In this document: positions 9,115 to 17,341 of the stretch, piece by piece
How positions within the stretch are numbered: the stretch's first letter is position 1
Layout of the letters: the number at the start of each line of letters is the position of its first letter
DNA from: QANA01 sp963665505
Lineage (GTDB): Bacteria > Bacillota > Clostridia > Christensenellales > Christensenellaceae
Reading direction: 5' to 3'
Assembly: GCA_963665505.1 (NCBI GenBank)
Contig: OY762275.1
Coordinates: forward strand, 1,364,001-1,428,000
DNA length: 64,000 bases
Program-made: the position numbers and the translations under genes
The notes under the pieces: generated by a model
Database searches by the model: none
What the model was told of the DNA's origin: nothing
The model's input: only the letters and a program-made list of their open reading frames with translations

Positions 9115-10770
9115 TCATGCCGTTTCTATGTTTGCCGCATGAAAAAGATCAAGCGCTTTGATCGCCCATTCCCGCATTTTGAATTTCTGTATCTTTCCGC
9201 TGGCCGTCAACGGGAAACTGTCTACAAAGCGCACATATCTTGGCGTTTTAAAGCCGGATAAACCATTGGCCACATAACCGATCAGATCCTGTTCGGTAAC
9301 GGCCGCTCCTTTCTTCAGGATGACACAGGCGAGCACTTCTTCCCCGTACTTTTCATCCGGGACCCCGATAACCTGCACATCCTGTACCGCATCATGCGTA
9401 TAGAGATATTCTTCAATCTCCCTCGGGTATATGTTTTCTCCGCCGCGGATGACCATATCCTTCAGGCGCCCCGAAACTTTGAAATACCCGGCGTCATCCC
9501 GCACGCCGATATCTCCCGTATGCAGCCAGCCGTCGGGCTCAATCGCCTGCCGGGTGGCCTCCGGCATCTTATAATATCCTTTCATCGTGTTGTATCCGCG
9601 CGACATGATCTCCCCCGACGTACCACTCGGCACTTCTTGGCACGTGTCAATATCTACGACTCGTGCCTCCACATCCGGGATCGCTTTCCCTACCGTATTG
9701 ACGCGGATCTCCACCGGATCATCTGTTGTCGTCATCGTGATGGCGGGCGAAGCTTCGGTCAACCCATACGTGATAACGATATCCCTGACCCCCATCTCCC
9801 GGATGGCACGGCGCATCACTTCGATCGGGCAGGGCGACCCGGCCATGATGCCCGTCCGCAGGCTGGAAAGATCATATTTTTTAAAATCGGGCAAGCCCAT
9901 CATCGAAATAAACATGGTCGGCACACCGTGGACCGCCGTACATTTTTCCGATTCGATCACTTCCAACGCGTGCACCGGGTTGAAGTGATCGTTTAAGACG
10001 ATAGTCGTTCCGTGCGTGATACAGGCCATCACGCCCAGAACGGCACCAAAGCAATGGAACAGCGGCACATGGATCAGCAAACGGTCCCTACTGGTAAATT
10101 TCATGCAATCCCCTATGCTTTTTCCATTGTTCAAAAGGTTATGGTGGGTCAGCATAACACCTTTGGGAAAGCCCGTCGTCCCCGAAGTGTACTGCATGTT
10201 CGCGACATCGTCTTTGTTTACTTGTTTCTTTGCCGCTTCCAATTCTTCCGGGCTGACCGTTTTTGCCATTTCATACAGATCGGACCAGTTGAACATACCC
10301 GGTTGCTTTCCTTTATCCAAGTAAATCACATTTTTCAAAACCGGCAGACAGGCGGAATGTAGTTCGCCCGGCCGGCAGGCATTGAGTTCCGGGCAAAGGC
10401 TGTAGATATGTTCCAGGTAATCCGATATCTTGTTCCCCCGCATCAGGATCAGCGTTTCCGTATCCGACTGCCGCAGCAGATATTCCAGTTCAAATTTTTT
10501 ATAACTGGTATTGACCGTGATATAAACGCCGCCTATTTTTGCGACCGCCACCTGCCCGATGACCCATTCGGGGTAATTGGATGCCCAGACAGCCACGTGG
10601 GCTCCTTTTTTCAGCCCCATCGCAAGCAGGCCTCTTGCAACGAGGTCACATAGTTCGTTGAATTCCTGATATGTATATCGGACACCGGTAAGCGGCGAAA
10701 GCAACCCGTCGTTGTTCGGGTACATCCTTGCCTGCTGTTCCACCATTTCCCCTATCGTGCAGTCTATCAT
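9115..10770 (-). CDS. Acyl-CoA synthetase (AMP-forming)
   Basis: A 551-residue ANL-superfamily ligase that activates a carboxylic acid with ATP to an acyl-adenylate and then to an acyl-CoA. Motifs in order: P-loop YTSGTTGFPKGVML (about 190-205), TYGLTEASP, GWLHTGDIG, GRLKDMVIRGGENIYP, and the C-terminal catalytic Lys in ASGKIQKFK. It most resembles medium/long-chain FadD-like enzymes, but chain length is not readable. The ATG at 10770 follows GGAGG. The leader carries a T-box riboswitch with its own promoter, unusual for a fatty-acid ligase and suggesting a link to amino-acid supply. Confidence 0.92.
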   Translation of the reverse strand: MIDCTIGEMVEQQARMYPNNDGLLSPLTGVRYTYQEFNELCDLVARGLLAMGLKKGAHVAVWASNYPEWVIGQVAVAKIGGVYITVNTSYKKFELEYLLRQSDTETLILMRGNKISDYLEHIYSLCPELNACRPGELHSACLPVLKNVIYLDKGKQPGMFNWSDLYEMAKTVSPEELEAAKKQVNKDDVANMQYTSGTTGFPKGVMLTHHNLLNNGKSIGDCMKFTSRDRLLIHVPLFHCFGAVLGVMACITHGTTIVLNDHFNPVHALEVIESEKCTAVHGVPTMFISMMGLPDFKKYDLSSLRTGIMAGSPCPIEVMRRAIREMGVRDIVITYGLTEASPAITMTTTDDPVEIRVNTVGKAIPDVEARVVDIDTCQEVPSGTSGEIMSRGYNTMKGYYKMPEATRQAIEPDGWLHTGDIGVRDDAGYFKVSGRLKDMVIRGGENIYPREIEEYLYTHDAVQDVQVIGVPDEKYGEEVLACVILKKGAAVTEQDLIGYVANGLSGFKTPRYVRFVDSFPLTASGKIQKFKMREWAIKALDLFHAANIETA

Positions 10771-10808
10771 GTCGTTTCTTTCCTCCCTATCTTAACGTCA
10801 TAAAGCCA

Positions 10809-11089
10809 AAAATAAAAAACTCCGCCTCTATACAGAGACGGAGTCATACTTCCGCGTTACCACTCTGCTTGCAGGCGTATCCCACACCTGCCAGCTCCAT
10901 CCGGCACAAACATGCCGCGTCCATTTTTTCGGCTGGACTCCCGTCCGGATCTACCTTTCGTTCAAACCGGCTGCTCCAGGGCGAGTTCACGCATTCTTCC
11001 CCTTCTGCGGCTTCGCACCGTACGGCCGCTCTCTTCCTAAGGTAAAGAACAGGTTACTACTCCCTTTCAACACATTATCCTACTATATT
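10809..11089 (-). promoter_or_regulatory. T-box riboswitch leader with terminator
   Basis: Read on the minus strand, the leader has an AGTAGTAA element near its start. A stem I follows with the AGAGAGCGG...GGTGCGAAGCCGC distal arm, then GCCTGGAGC-like segments. The antiterminator T-box sequence AGAGTGGTAACGCGG is at about 10868-10853. A terminator stem (ACTCCG...CGGAGT at 10846-10819, then a T run) closes it. The TGGT bulge would pair with a tRNA ending ACCA (discriminator A), which argues against tRNAs with another discriminator. I could not assign the specifier codon safely; GTG (Val) and CTC (Leu) are the candidates near the expected place. Confidence 0.88.
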
Positions 11090-11095
11090 ATTGTC

Positions 11096-11124
11096 ATTTT
11101 ATATAGACACGGCATATTTGTCAA
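11096..11124 (-). promoter_or_regulatory. Promoter of the T-box leader
   Basis: On the minus strand, TTGACA (11124-11119) and TAAAAT (11101-11096) are separated by exactly 17 bases. This places the transcript start near 11089, a few tens of bases before the T-box stem I. Confidence 0.7.
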
Positions 11125-11234
11125 TAGGAAATTGGAATGAATAATTTCTTTCAGAGTAAGAACAGCTTTGGATTTGACAGAATATATGTTATTATAGAGA
11201 AGTATTTTTAATCTGATGACTTTGAGGTATGGAT

Positions 11235-12305
11235 ATGCCGAGAAAAATAGTACTTACCGGCGGCGGTACGGCCGGCCATGTCAACCCCCATCTTGCAATC
11301 ATCCCCATGCTGAAAGCGGAAAATTACGCCATCAGTTATATAGGTTCTAAAAACGGCATGGAGAGACAGATCATCGAAGCGATCGGGATTCCCTATTATG
11401 GCATCAGTTCCGGTAAACTCAGAAGATATTTCAGCCTTAGGAATTTCACCGATCCGTTCCGCGTCCTAAGAGGATACTTCCAATCCAAAAAAATATTGAA
11501 ACACATTGGCCCGGATATATTGTTTTCCAAAGGCGGATACGTATCCGTACCCGTGGTTTTTGCCGCGCATAAACTCCATATTCCCGTCATAATACACGAA
11601 TCGGACTATTCTCCCGGCCTTGCAAACAAACTGTGTGTTCCCAAGGCTCAGCGCGTCTGTCTTTCTTTCCAGGCAGCTTCCAAAGGTATTTCCGCCGGTA
11701 AAGTCGTGGTGACTGGCTCCCCCGTGCGGGAAACACTTTTCCATGGCGACCGGGAAAACGGCCTGCACTTTTTGGGGTTTGCGGGCAAAAAACCTGTCCT
11801 GCTGGTCATGGGCGGTAGTCTTGGCGCCCTGTATATCAACAATGTATTGGACCAAATCATGGATTGGCTCCTGGAACGTTTCGATATCGTACATGTCCGC
11901 GGCATAGGAAAATGCAATCCCATACTCGAAAACCGACAGGGATACCGGCAATTCGAATATATCAACAAGGAACTGCCCGATGTTTTCGCAGCCACGGACC
12001 TGATGCTTTCGCGTGCCGGCGCAAATACCATATTCGAAATACTCGCCCTGCATATTCCCAATCTGCTTATCCCCCTTCCCCTCGGAGCGAGCAGAGGCGA
12101 CCAGATCCTGAACGCCGAATATTTTGAAAAGATGGGATACAGTAAAGTATTGAGACAGGAAGACCTTACCTCGGAGACCTTGAAAAAGGCGCTCCTCTCC
12201 CTGGAAGAAGATGCGCCGCAGCTGCAGGTCAATATGAAAAACAGTTCCCTTTCCAACGGGGCCAAAAACGTCGTCAATGTAATCTTTTCCGTCGCCGGGA
12301 ATTAA
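11235..12305 (+). CDS. murG: MurG-like UDP-GlcNAc:lipid I N-acetylglucosaminyltransferase
   Basis: A 356-residue GT-B glycosyltransferase that adds GlcNAc to lipid I to form lipid II at the inner face of the membrane. Visible motifs are GGGTAGHVNPHLAI at the N-terminus, FSKGGYVSVPVV, HESDYSPGLANK, VMGGSLGALYIN and the donor-binding SRAGANTIFEI with LGASRGDQILNA. The second ATG (11235) is preferred because GAGG is seven bases upstream; the ATG at 11229 is too close. The gene is isolated from the usual mur/fts cluster and ends in its own terminator. It could be a second MurG paralogue, but the motifs are complete. Confidence 0.92.
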   Translation: MPRKIVLTGGGTAGHVNPHLAIIPMLKAENYAISYIGSKNGMERQIIEAIGIPYYGISSGKLRRYFSLRNFTDPFRVLRGYFQSKKILKHIGPDILFSKGGYVSVPVVFAAHKLHIPVIIHESDYSPGLANKLCVPKAQRVCLSFQAASKGISAGKVVVTGSPVRETLFHGDRENGLHFLGFAGKKPVLLVMGGSLGALYINNVLDQIMDWLLERFDIVHVRGIGKCNPILENRQGYRQFEYINKELPDVFAATDLMLSRAGANTIFEILALHIPNLLIPLPLGASRGDQILNAEYFEKMGYSKVLRQEDLTSETLKKALLSLEEDAPQLQVNMKNSSLSNGAKNVVNVIFSVAGN

Positions 12306-12306
12306 A

Positions 12307-12340
12307 AAGCTCGCGGCAACATACCGGAGCTTTTTTTTAT
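12307..12340 (+). terminator. Intrinsic terminator after murG
   Basis: The stem AAGCTC-GCGG pairs with CCG-GAGCTT with a one-base bulge and is followed by eight T. It starts just after the murG stop. Confidence 0.85.
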
Positions 12341-12361
12341 AGCGCGGGAGGTGCGTCTATT

Positions 12362-12799
12362 TCAATTCAGGTATTTTACATAGACCCGCTTTTCCTTTTG
12401 CTGCATATCCAATAATTCTTTGCACATTTCCTTGGCTGTGTCTTCCGCGTTGATATACTTTTTCTCATACCCTTCCAGGCTTTTCTCTCCTCTGTCGAAC
12501 CCCCGCAGCACGATCTTGGACATATTGGGCTTAGAGGTATCAACAAAGGTCTTATATCCGATCGCGATTTTCCCGTTCAGTTTTATCCAAGCGGAAAGCG
12601 GTTTGGGGCTGCCGCCCATTTTTTCGATATTGTTGTCCACAGAATTTTCAATTTGTTTGTAGGCCGCTATCGTACCCGCGAGTTCTTTGGAAAACTCGGT
12701 GTCCTGAGACTTGCCGCGCATATATTCAAGAGAATGGATCGCCACCTTTGCACCGTTCGACAGCTTTCCGAATAATTCCAACGTTTGTTCTGTATCCAT
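12362..12799 (-). CDS. Uncharacterised helical protein, possibly ferritin-like
   Basis: A 145-residue, soluble, strongly helical protein of unknown function. The pattern of amphipathic helices (residues 2-30, 35-62, 65-90, 110-138) resembles the four-helix ferritin-like proteins of the DUF2383/PA2169 kind, but I see no full Glu-x-x-His metal motif. No signal peptide or membrane span is present. AAGGAG lies about 12 bases before the ATG. It is encoded 47 bases after the small membrane protein on the same strand, so the two may be co-transcribed. The family link is a guess from helix layout only. Confidence 0.6.
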   Translation of the reverse strand: MDTEQTLELFGKLSNGAKVAIHSLEYMRGKSQDTEFSKELAGTIAAYKQIENSVDNNIEKMGGSPKPLSAWIKLNGKIAIGYKTFVDTSKPNMSKIVLRGFDRGEKSLEGYEKKYINAEDTAKEMCKELLDMQQKEKRVYVKYLN

Positions 12800-12846
12800 C
12801 TTTTGTATACGCTCCTTGCAAGGGTTAGTATACGCAGATTTGACGT

Positions 12847-13299
12847 TTACATTCTGCGGACCGCTTTGGATTTTTCTTTTGACGTGAACAATTTTGTAAA
12901 GATCATCGCGGTCAGCATGCCGATCACCGCACCCATTGCCAGATCGGCGAGCAGCAGATCCAGCGCACCCAGCCGGCTCTCGATCAGCGAAAATGTAAAA
13001 TATCCCAGCACAACGTAAAGCATGCCCGCAAATATACCCGCCAGAATACGGGCGTTTTCCGCATTTTTGGAAGCCATAAAAGCGGCGGCAAAAATTGAGA
13101 TGACTTTTATCCCCTGATTGATGGCGGATATTGCACCATCTGAGATGCCGAACTGTTTCACAATGATCGCAAAAACAAGTACGCTCATGATCGTTATGAT
13201 CAATCCCAATACCGCACCTTTGAAGGATTTTTTTACCGTCTTCATTTTATCCGCGGTTTTTCTCCCCTTGGATCTCGCAGCAACCCTTGAATTCTGCAT
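12847..13299 (-). CDS. TIGR04086/YrzE-like small membrane protein
   Basis: A 150-residue membrane protein with a basic, Lys/Arg-rich N-terminus (about 30 residues) and four hydrophobic spans at roughly 30-52, 60-80, 85-105 and 115-138. The layout matches the TIGR04086 family of Firmicutes, often encoded near cell-envelope or secretion genes and of unknown function. The start at 13299 is chosen because AAGGAG lies eight bases before it; the upstream in-frame extension (to 13491) has no such site and would run through AT-rich leader sequence. It lies downstream of the amidase gene but is separated from it by a terminator. Confidence 0.7.
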   Translation of the reverse strand: MQNSRVAARSKGRKTADKMKTVKKSFKGAVLGLIITIMSVLVFAIIVKQFGISDGAISAINQGIKVISIFAAAFMASKNAENARILAGIFAGMLYVVLGYFTFSLIESRLGALDLLLADLAMGAVIGMLTAMIFTKLFTSKEKSKAVRRM

Positions 13300-13465
13300 T
13301 TCAACAACTCCTTTTTTATATGACATCGCTTTCACGTTATACGTCCGATTCAATAAATATGTATTCGGAGAAAATTTTTTTATACCCATAAATGCGCCTT
13401 TTCTCTGTGGTATATCCATTGCCTGCATGCCGTTTGCACCTTTTAAAAAAACAGTATGACAGATA

Positions 13466-13503
13466 TAAAAAACCGACCGGTCTTTTCCCACAACCGATCG
13501 GTT
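13466..13503 (-). terminator. Terminator after the amidase gene
   Basis: On the minus strand AACCGATCGGT and ACCGGTCGGTT pair (one G-T) around a loop and run into a T tract. It lies 40 bases after the amidase stop codon. Confidence 0.8.
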
Positions 13504-13541
13504 CCCTATGTAAAAAAAGCTTTCAGGCCCCGGTATTTCAG

Positions 13542-14558
13542 TTATACATGCCCTTGGGCAACTCTTTCGAAATATTCTACGATGGCAAAAGCCATTTTCT
13601 CTACGATACGTTTCTGGTAATACGGGTCGATGATCTTTTCCCGGTCGTTTGTATTGGTATGGTACGCTATTTCTACCAGCACGGCGGGCAGATTTGATTC
13701 CCGCAGCATGAAAAAGTCATTTACTTTCGCTCCGTTATTATAAAAACAGCCCCCCTCGCTGACGGCTTCCGCCAATAGCTCCGCCGCCAGTTTGCTTTTA
13801 TCCACATTGGCATATTGCGTATAATAATTCTGGGAATCCCGCCAATCATTTGTGATATAATAGGTTGTTGTCCCGTTCACCAAAGTATTGATCGGCGTTG
13901 CCGTTGCATTGCTGTGGATGGATACAAACAGTATCCTATCGTATAGCAAAGGCACATCTTCATATTCGAATATCTTTTCCAGGTCCGGATGAATCTGTTT
14001 GGTATAAGAATAATCATAAGGTGAATTAAAATAGATTTCCGCCAACGTGGAGTTATTGATCACACGCTGCATCGTATCTTCCAGCCGCGTGATCTCGTCG
14101 ATCTGCTCGGATAGCCGGGTACGTTCCACACCCGTACTTTGCGCCAGAACTTCTTCCTTTGCCGTCTTTACAACCTCCAGGGCATACCGATTGACCATCG
14201 CCATCCGGACCAGATTCTCGACATCGTCCGCCGTCTGTCTGGTTATAACAACGGTAGCCCCCAGGTTTTCCAGGCTCTTCTTCAGCGCCTGCGCATATAT
14301 CAAATTATATTCATGCTCCTCAAACCCCTGGTAATGCCCGCCTCCAGCGGCTTCTATGCCATGCCCGGCGTCTACAAAAATGATTTTCCCTTCCAGAGGT
14401 AAAACCAGGGACTCTTCGGTTACGACAGCCGGCGTTGCCTCCACCTCTTCTTCTTTTGTCTCCGTTCTGGCTTCCCGGTGGCATATGCTCGTATTGAGCA
14501 GAAAAGAAGTTGCTGTTATACAAATGCATAGAGCATATAGTTTCCTATATCGTTTCAT
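13542..14558 (-). CDS. Secreted N-acetylmuramoyl-L-alanine amidase (Amidase_3)
   Basis: A 338-residue exported cell-wall hydrolase. The N-terminal hydrophobic segment (MKRYRKLYALCICITATSFLL) is a signal peptide or anchor. The zinc amidase domain starts near residue 57 with KIIFVDAGHGIEAAGG (zinc His), then GFEEHEYNL (zinc Glu), VSIHSNA (third zinc ligand) and VLVEIAYHTN (catalytic Glu). The enzyme cuts between MurNAc and L-Ala of the stem peptide. An insert of about 70 residues rich in Glu and Asn lies between the second and third ligand motifs. It may act in sporulation or division like CwlD or LytC, but no repeat or binding domain is present to tell. Confidence 0.9.
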   Translation of the reverse strand: MKRYRKLYALCICITATSFLLNTSICHREARTETKEEEVEATPAVVTEESLVLPLEGKIIFVDAGHGIEAAGGGHYQGFEEHEYNLIYAQALKKSLENLGATVVITRQTADDVENLVRMAMVNRYALEVVKTAKEEVLAQSTGVERTRLSEQIDEITRLEDTMQRVINNSTLAEIYFNSPYDYSYTKQIHPDLEKIFEYEDVPLLYDRILFVSIHSNATATPINTLVNGTTTYYITNDWRDSQNYYTQYANVDKSKLAAELLAEAVSEGGCFYNNGAKVNDFFMLRESNLPAVLVEIAYHTNTNDREKIIDPYYQKRIVEKMAFAIVEYFERVAQGHV

Positions 14559-14655
14559 TTTATCCTTCTACAAATACATCGGCTAAAAGCGCATTGCCTT
14601 TTTTCCCTTTTATTTTACTATATCGCCGTCTCCCATGTAAAGGAAAGTTACCGTA

Positions 14656-14697
14656 TAAAAAAGCGTGTGCCCTAATAGGAACACACGCCCTTTAAAA
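14656..14697 (-). terminator. Terminator after glnN
   Basis: On the minus strand GCGTGTG and CACACGC pair around a 12-base loop and are followed by six T. It lies about 17 bases beyond the glnN stop codon. Confidence 0.88.
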
Positions 14698-14713
14698 AAA
14701 TGAAGAAATTTAC

Positions 14714-16810
14714 TTATTTAACACTGTACAGGATCTGGCCGTACGTCGGGAACGCCCAGTATTTCTCACCGACCAGCAGTTCCAATTCGTCTGCAACACC
14801 CCGCAGAGCCGCCATATTTGCAAAAATCACTTCCCGATAGAACTTCGCTTCTTCCGCGATATCCGTAAGCTCTTTGACCTTGACAACGGAATCTTCCAAA
14901 ATCTCGAGTTTCTTGTACAAAGAGGCGCCTAGATTGGAAATGTCGCTCAGCAGCCTGGTTTCGAGCTCAATGGAAAGGCCGATATTCCCAAGCGCTTTCT
15001 TGTCGGCGGTCGTTTTTGCTATTTCAGACTGATAGGCAATGATAGCGGGTATGATCTGCTTTTTCGTCATATCGACCATCGTGAGCGCTTCAATATGAAG
15101 CGTCTTACAATAATTCTCCAGCATGATCTCGTACCTGGAATGCAACTCAGACGCACTGTACACGCCCAATTTCACAAATAATTCAATATTTTTTTCTTCC
15201 GTCAGGACAGCCACGGCGTCCGGCGTAGTTTTCAGGTTGGAAAGCCCTCTCTTTTCGGCTTCCTCCACCCATTCCTCGCTATAGTTGTTTCCGTTGAACA
15301 CGATCCGCTTATGTTTTTTGATCGTGTCTTTGACAAGTGCGTTCAAATCCTCCCGGAAGTTTTCGCTCTTTTCCAGGATATTCGCAAACTCACACAGGGA
15401 TTCCGCCACTATACTGTTCAGAACCACGTTGGAGAAAGATATCGACATGCTGCCGCCCACCATCCTGAACTCGAACTTGTTGCCTGTGAAGGCAAACGGC
15501 GAAGTTCTGTTCCTGTCGGTCGTATCTTTGGGGAACTTGGGAAGTACCGCGGCCCCGATCTCCATCTGTCCCTGCTTCATCTCTTCATGAAGCGTATCAT
15601 TTTCTATATCTTTCAGGATACCCGTCAAATCTTCCCCGAGGAACATGGAGACAATAGCCGGCGGCGCTTCGTTCGCGCCCAACCTGTGGTCGTTCGCCGC
15701 GCTTGCAACAGATACCCGGAGCAGATCCTGGTGTTCATCCACCGCCTTTATGACAGCCATCAGGAAAAGCAGGAACTGTGCGTTCTCGGAAGGTGTTTCG
15801 CCCGGCTCAAGCAGGTTGGCCCCTTCGTCCGTCGCGATCGACCAGTTGTTATGCTTCCCAGTGCCGTTTACACCGGCAAAGGGTTTTTCGTGCAACAAAC
15901 AGGACATACCGTGCCTGATCGCAACAGTCTTCATCAATTCCATGACAAGCTGGTTATGGTCGGCCGCGATATTTGTTGTGGAATAGATGGTCGCCAATTC
16001 ATGCTGTCCGGGCGCCACTTCGTTATGCTCGGTTTTTGCCATAACGCCGATCTTCCAGAGCTCTTCGTTCAGATCTGCCATAAAGGAAGAAACCCGGGTC
16101 TTTATCGTTCCAAAATAGTGGTCTTCCAGTTCCTGTCCTTTGGGCGACCGTGCGCCAAACAGCGTCCGGCCACAATACACAAGGTCCATCCGCTTCTCAT
16201 AAACGGATTTATCAATAAGGAAATATTCCTGTTCCGGACCAACCGTTGTCAAAACGCGCGTCGCGGTGGTGTTCCCGAACAATTTCAAAATACGAAGCGC
16301 CTGTTTTTCCAAAGCTTCCATAGAACGGAGAAGCGGGGTTTTCTGGTCCAGGGCCTCGCCGCTGTAGGAACAAAAAGCCGTCGGGATATAAAGGTTATTG
16401 CCTTTAATAAAAGCAAAGGAGGTCGGATCCCACGCGGTATATCCTCTCGCTTCAAAGGTCGCACGCAATCCACCGGACGGGAAACTGGAAGCATCGGGTT
16501 CGCCGCGTACCAGCTCTTTGCCGGAAAATTCCATGATCACCCCGCCGCCGGCCACAGGAAATATAAAGCTGTCATGCTTTTCTGCGGTCACACCCGTCAT
16601 CGGCTGGAACCAATGGGTATAATGGGTAGCTCCTTTTTCTACTGCCCAGTCTTTCATAGCATTTGCCACGATATTGGCAATCTCGAGATCCAATGGCTTC
16701 CCGCTGGCGATTGTTCTTTTCAAAGAACGGTAGGTTTCTTTCGGTAACCTGGCTTTCATCACATCTTCATTAAAAACCATGCTTCCAAACAATTCGGGTA
16801 TGCTTTTCAT
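14714..16810 (-). CDS. glnN: Glutamine synthetase type III
   Basis: A 698-residue GSIII enzyme, much longer than the ~440 residues of type I, making glutamine from glutamate, ammonia and ATP. Recognisable segments are THYTHWFQPMTG, DGSSFPSGGLR-like DASSFPSGGLRATFEARG, GPEQEYFLID, EVAPGQHELA, GTGKHNNWSI and RNRTSPFAFTGNKFEFRM. The order and spacing are those of clostridial and Bacteroides GlnN. The ATG follows AAGGAG. The gene is divergent from the glutamate synthase cluster across a 577-base gap. Its ~240-base leader includes a terminator-like hairpin, pointing to control by transcript elongation. A second, type I enzyme is encoded at 25865. Confidence 0.96.
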   Translation of the reverse strand: MKSIPELFGSMVFNEDVMKARLPKETYRSLKRTIASGKPLDLEIANIVANAMKDWAVEKGATHYTHWFQPMTGVTAEKHDSFIFPVAGGGVIMEFSGKELVRGEPDASSFPSGGLRATFEARGYTAWDPTSFAFIKGNNLYIPTAFCSYSGEALDQKTPLLRSMEALEKQALRILKLFGNTTATRVLTTVGPEQEYFLIDKSVYEKRMDLVYCGRTLFGARSPKGQELEDHYFGTIKTRVSSFMADLNEELWKIGVMAKTEHNEVAPGQHELATIYSTTNIAADHNQLVMELMKTVAIRHGMSCLLHEKPFAGVNGTGKHNNWSIATDEGANLLEPGETPSENAQFLLFLMAVIKAVDEHQDLLRVSVASAANDHRLGANEAPPAIVSMFLGEDLTGILKDIENDTLHEEMKQGQMEIGAAVLPKFPKDTTDRNRTSPFAFTGNKFEFRMVGGSMSISFSNVVLNSIVAESLCEFANILEKSENFREDLNALVKDTIKKHKRIVFNGNNYSEEWVEEAEKRGLSNLKTTPDAVAVLTEEKNIELFVKLGVYSASELHSRYEIMLENYCKTLHIEALTMVDMTKKQIIPAIIAYQSEIAKTTADKKALGNIGLSIELETRLLSDISNLGASLYKKLEILEDSVVKVKELTDIAEEAKFYREVIFANMAALRGVADELELLVGEKYWAFPTYGQILYSVK

Positions 16811-16852
16811 AACACGTCTCCTTTTTCAACTATATAATTCTTTTTGATTTTC

Positions 16853-16897
16853 CCCGGCCGCCCTTCCGCCTTTTCATACGAATTGGGCGGGCCACTT
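16853..16897 (-). other. Stem-loop in the glnN leader, near the ribosome site
   Basis: On the minus strand GGCCCGCCC and GGGCGGCC can pair (one bulged C) around a loop of about 20 bases, about 30 bases before the glnN ribosome site. There is no U tract, so it is not a terminator. It may be a processing or stability element. Confidence 0.4.
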
Positions 16898-16995
16898 TGC
16901 ACAGCGCTTTCTACTGCTATACATATATACATACGGGAAATAAAAGCCGCTCCATAGATTGGGCAAATGGTACTCCCTAAACCCAAAAACAATAT

Positions 16996-17045
16996 GGATA
17001 AAAAGAAAACAGGCGCTGCGGATATTCTCCACAGCGCCTTTGCTG
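16996..17045 (-). promoter_or_regulatory. glnN leader attenuator with competing hexaloop hairpin
   Basis: On the minus strand AGGCGCTG (17039-17032) pairs with CAGCGCCT (17018-17011) and is followed by a U-rich stretch (GTTTTCTTTTT), a terminator-like hairpin in the leader. A small alternative hairpin CAGC-AAAGGC-GCTG (17045-17032) shares the terminator's 5' arm. Its six-base loop has A at position 1 and G at position 4, the pattern recognised by ANTAR antiterminators. The two folds exclude each other. An ANTAR protein is encoded at 27211. The link is inferred. Confidence 0.55.
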
Positions 17046-17053
17046 TTTAAAAT

Positions 17054-17082
17054 ATAATATCATTTAGCCTGGCATTTGTCAA
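17054..17082 (-). promoter_or_regulatory. glnN promoter
   Basis: On the minus strand TTGACA (17082-17077), 17 bases, then TATTAT (17059-17054). The predicted start near 17047 is immediately before the hexaloop hairpin of the leader. Confidence 0.65.
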
Positions 17083-17117
17083 CAATATAATTTCAAAAAA
17101 AAAGTAAAAATTGAATA

Positions 17118-17133
17118 TGTCTCCCATTAGACA
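17118..17133 (-). other. Second hexaloop hairpin upstream of the glnN promoter
   Basis: On the minus strand TGTCT-AATGGG-AGACA forms a 5-bp stem with a six-base loop with A at position 1 and G at position 4. It would be the first half of an ANTAR double-hairpin only if transcription starts upstream of it. The better promoter lies downstream, so it may be chance. Confidence 0.3.
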
Positions 17134-17207
17134 AAAACAAATGGTATACATATAACAGTTTTTCTATCTATTTTTATATATATTTGCTGTATTTTGCATA
17201 CAAAACG

Positions 17208-17236
17208 TTGACAAATTATACTTTTTGGTGTATTTT
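17208..17236 (+). promoter_or_regulatory. Promoter of the glutamate synthase operon
   Basis: TTGACA (17208-17213), 17 bases, TATTTT (17231-17236). The transcript start is expected near 17243, giving a leader of about 145 bases before the glutaminase-domain gene. Confidence 0.7.
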
Positions 17237-17242
17237 CATAAG

Positions 17243-17341
17243 GAACAATGACGTTCAATAAATTGATATCAGCTGGAATCGTTTTCCTGTGCTACGCAGG
17301 AGGTCTGTTTTGTATCGGTTCCGGGCTATATCATTTTTTAT
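17243..17341 (+). promoter_or_regulatory. Glutamate synthase leader: hexaloop hairpin and terminator-like stem
   Basis: At the expected 5' end, GAAC-AATGAC-GTTC (17243-17256) makes a small hairpin with loop A1 and G4. Downstream, 17265-17281 (GATAT..AGC..GGAATCG) can pair with 17316-17332 (CGGTTCC..GCT..ATATC) with small bulges, enclosing an inner hairpin TCCTGTG-CTA-CGCAGGA, and is followed by ATTTTTTATT. This is a terminator-like arrangement in a leader. Regulation by attenuation is inferred; I did not find a second hexaloop overlapping the stem. Confidence 0.45.

Noticed and set aside
13300..13491. N-terminal extension of the small membrane protein, including a stretch like the start of ribosomal protein L2 (MGIKKFSPNT)
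   Set aside because: No ribosome site for the extension, the real start has a good one, and the likeness to L2 stops after ten residues.
15311..16747. Open frame of 478 codons on the plus strand opposite glnN
   Set aside because: It is fully antisense to a perfect type III glutamine synthetase, rich in Arg/His/Phe as expected of a shadow frame, and has no family motif.
17260..17332. glnA-type glutamine riboswitch in the glutamate synthase leader
   Set aside because: The location is right, but the conserved CGUUCA and GGAAGUAGG segments are not both present; the stem is better read as a terminator-like structure.
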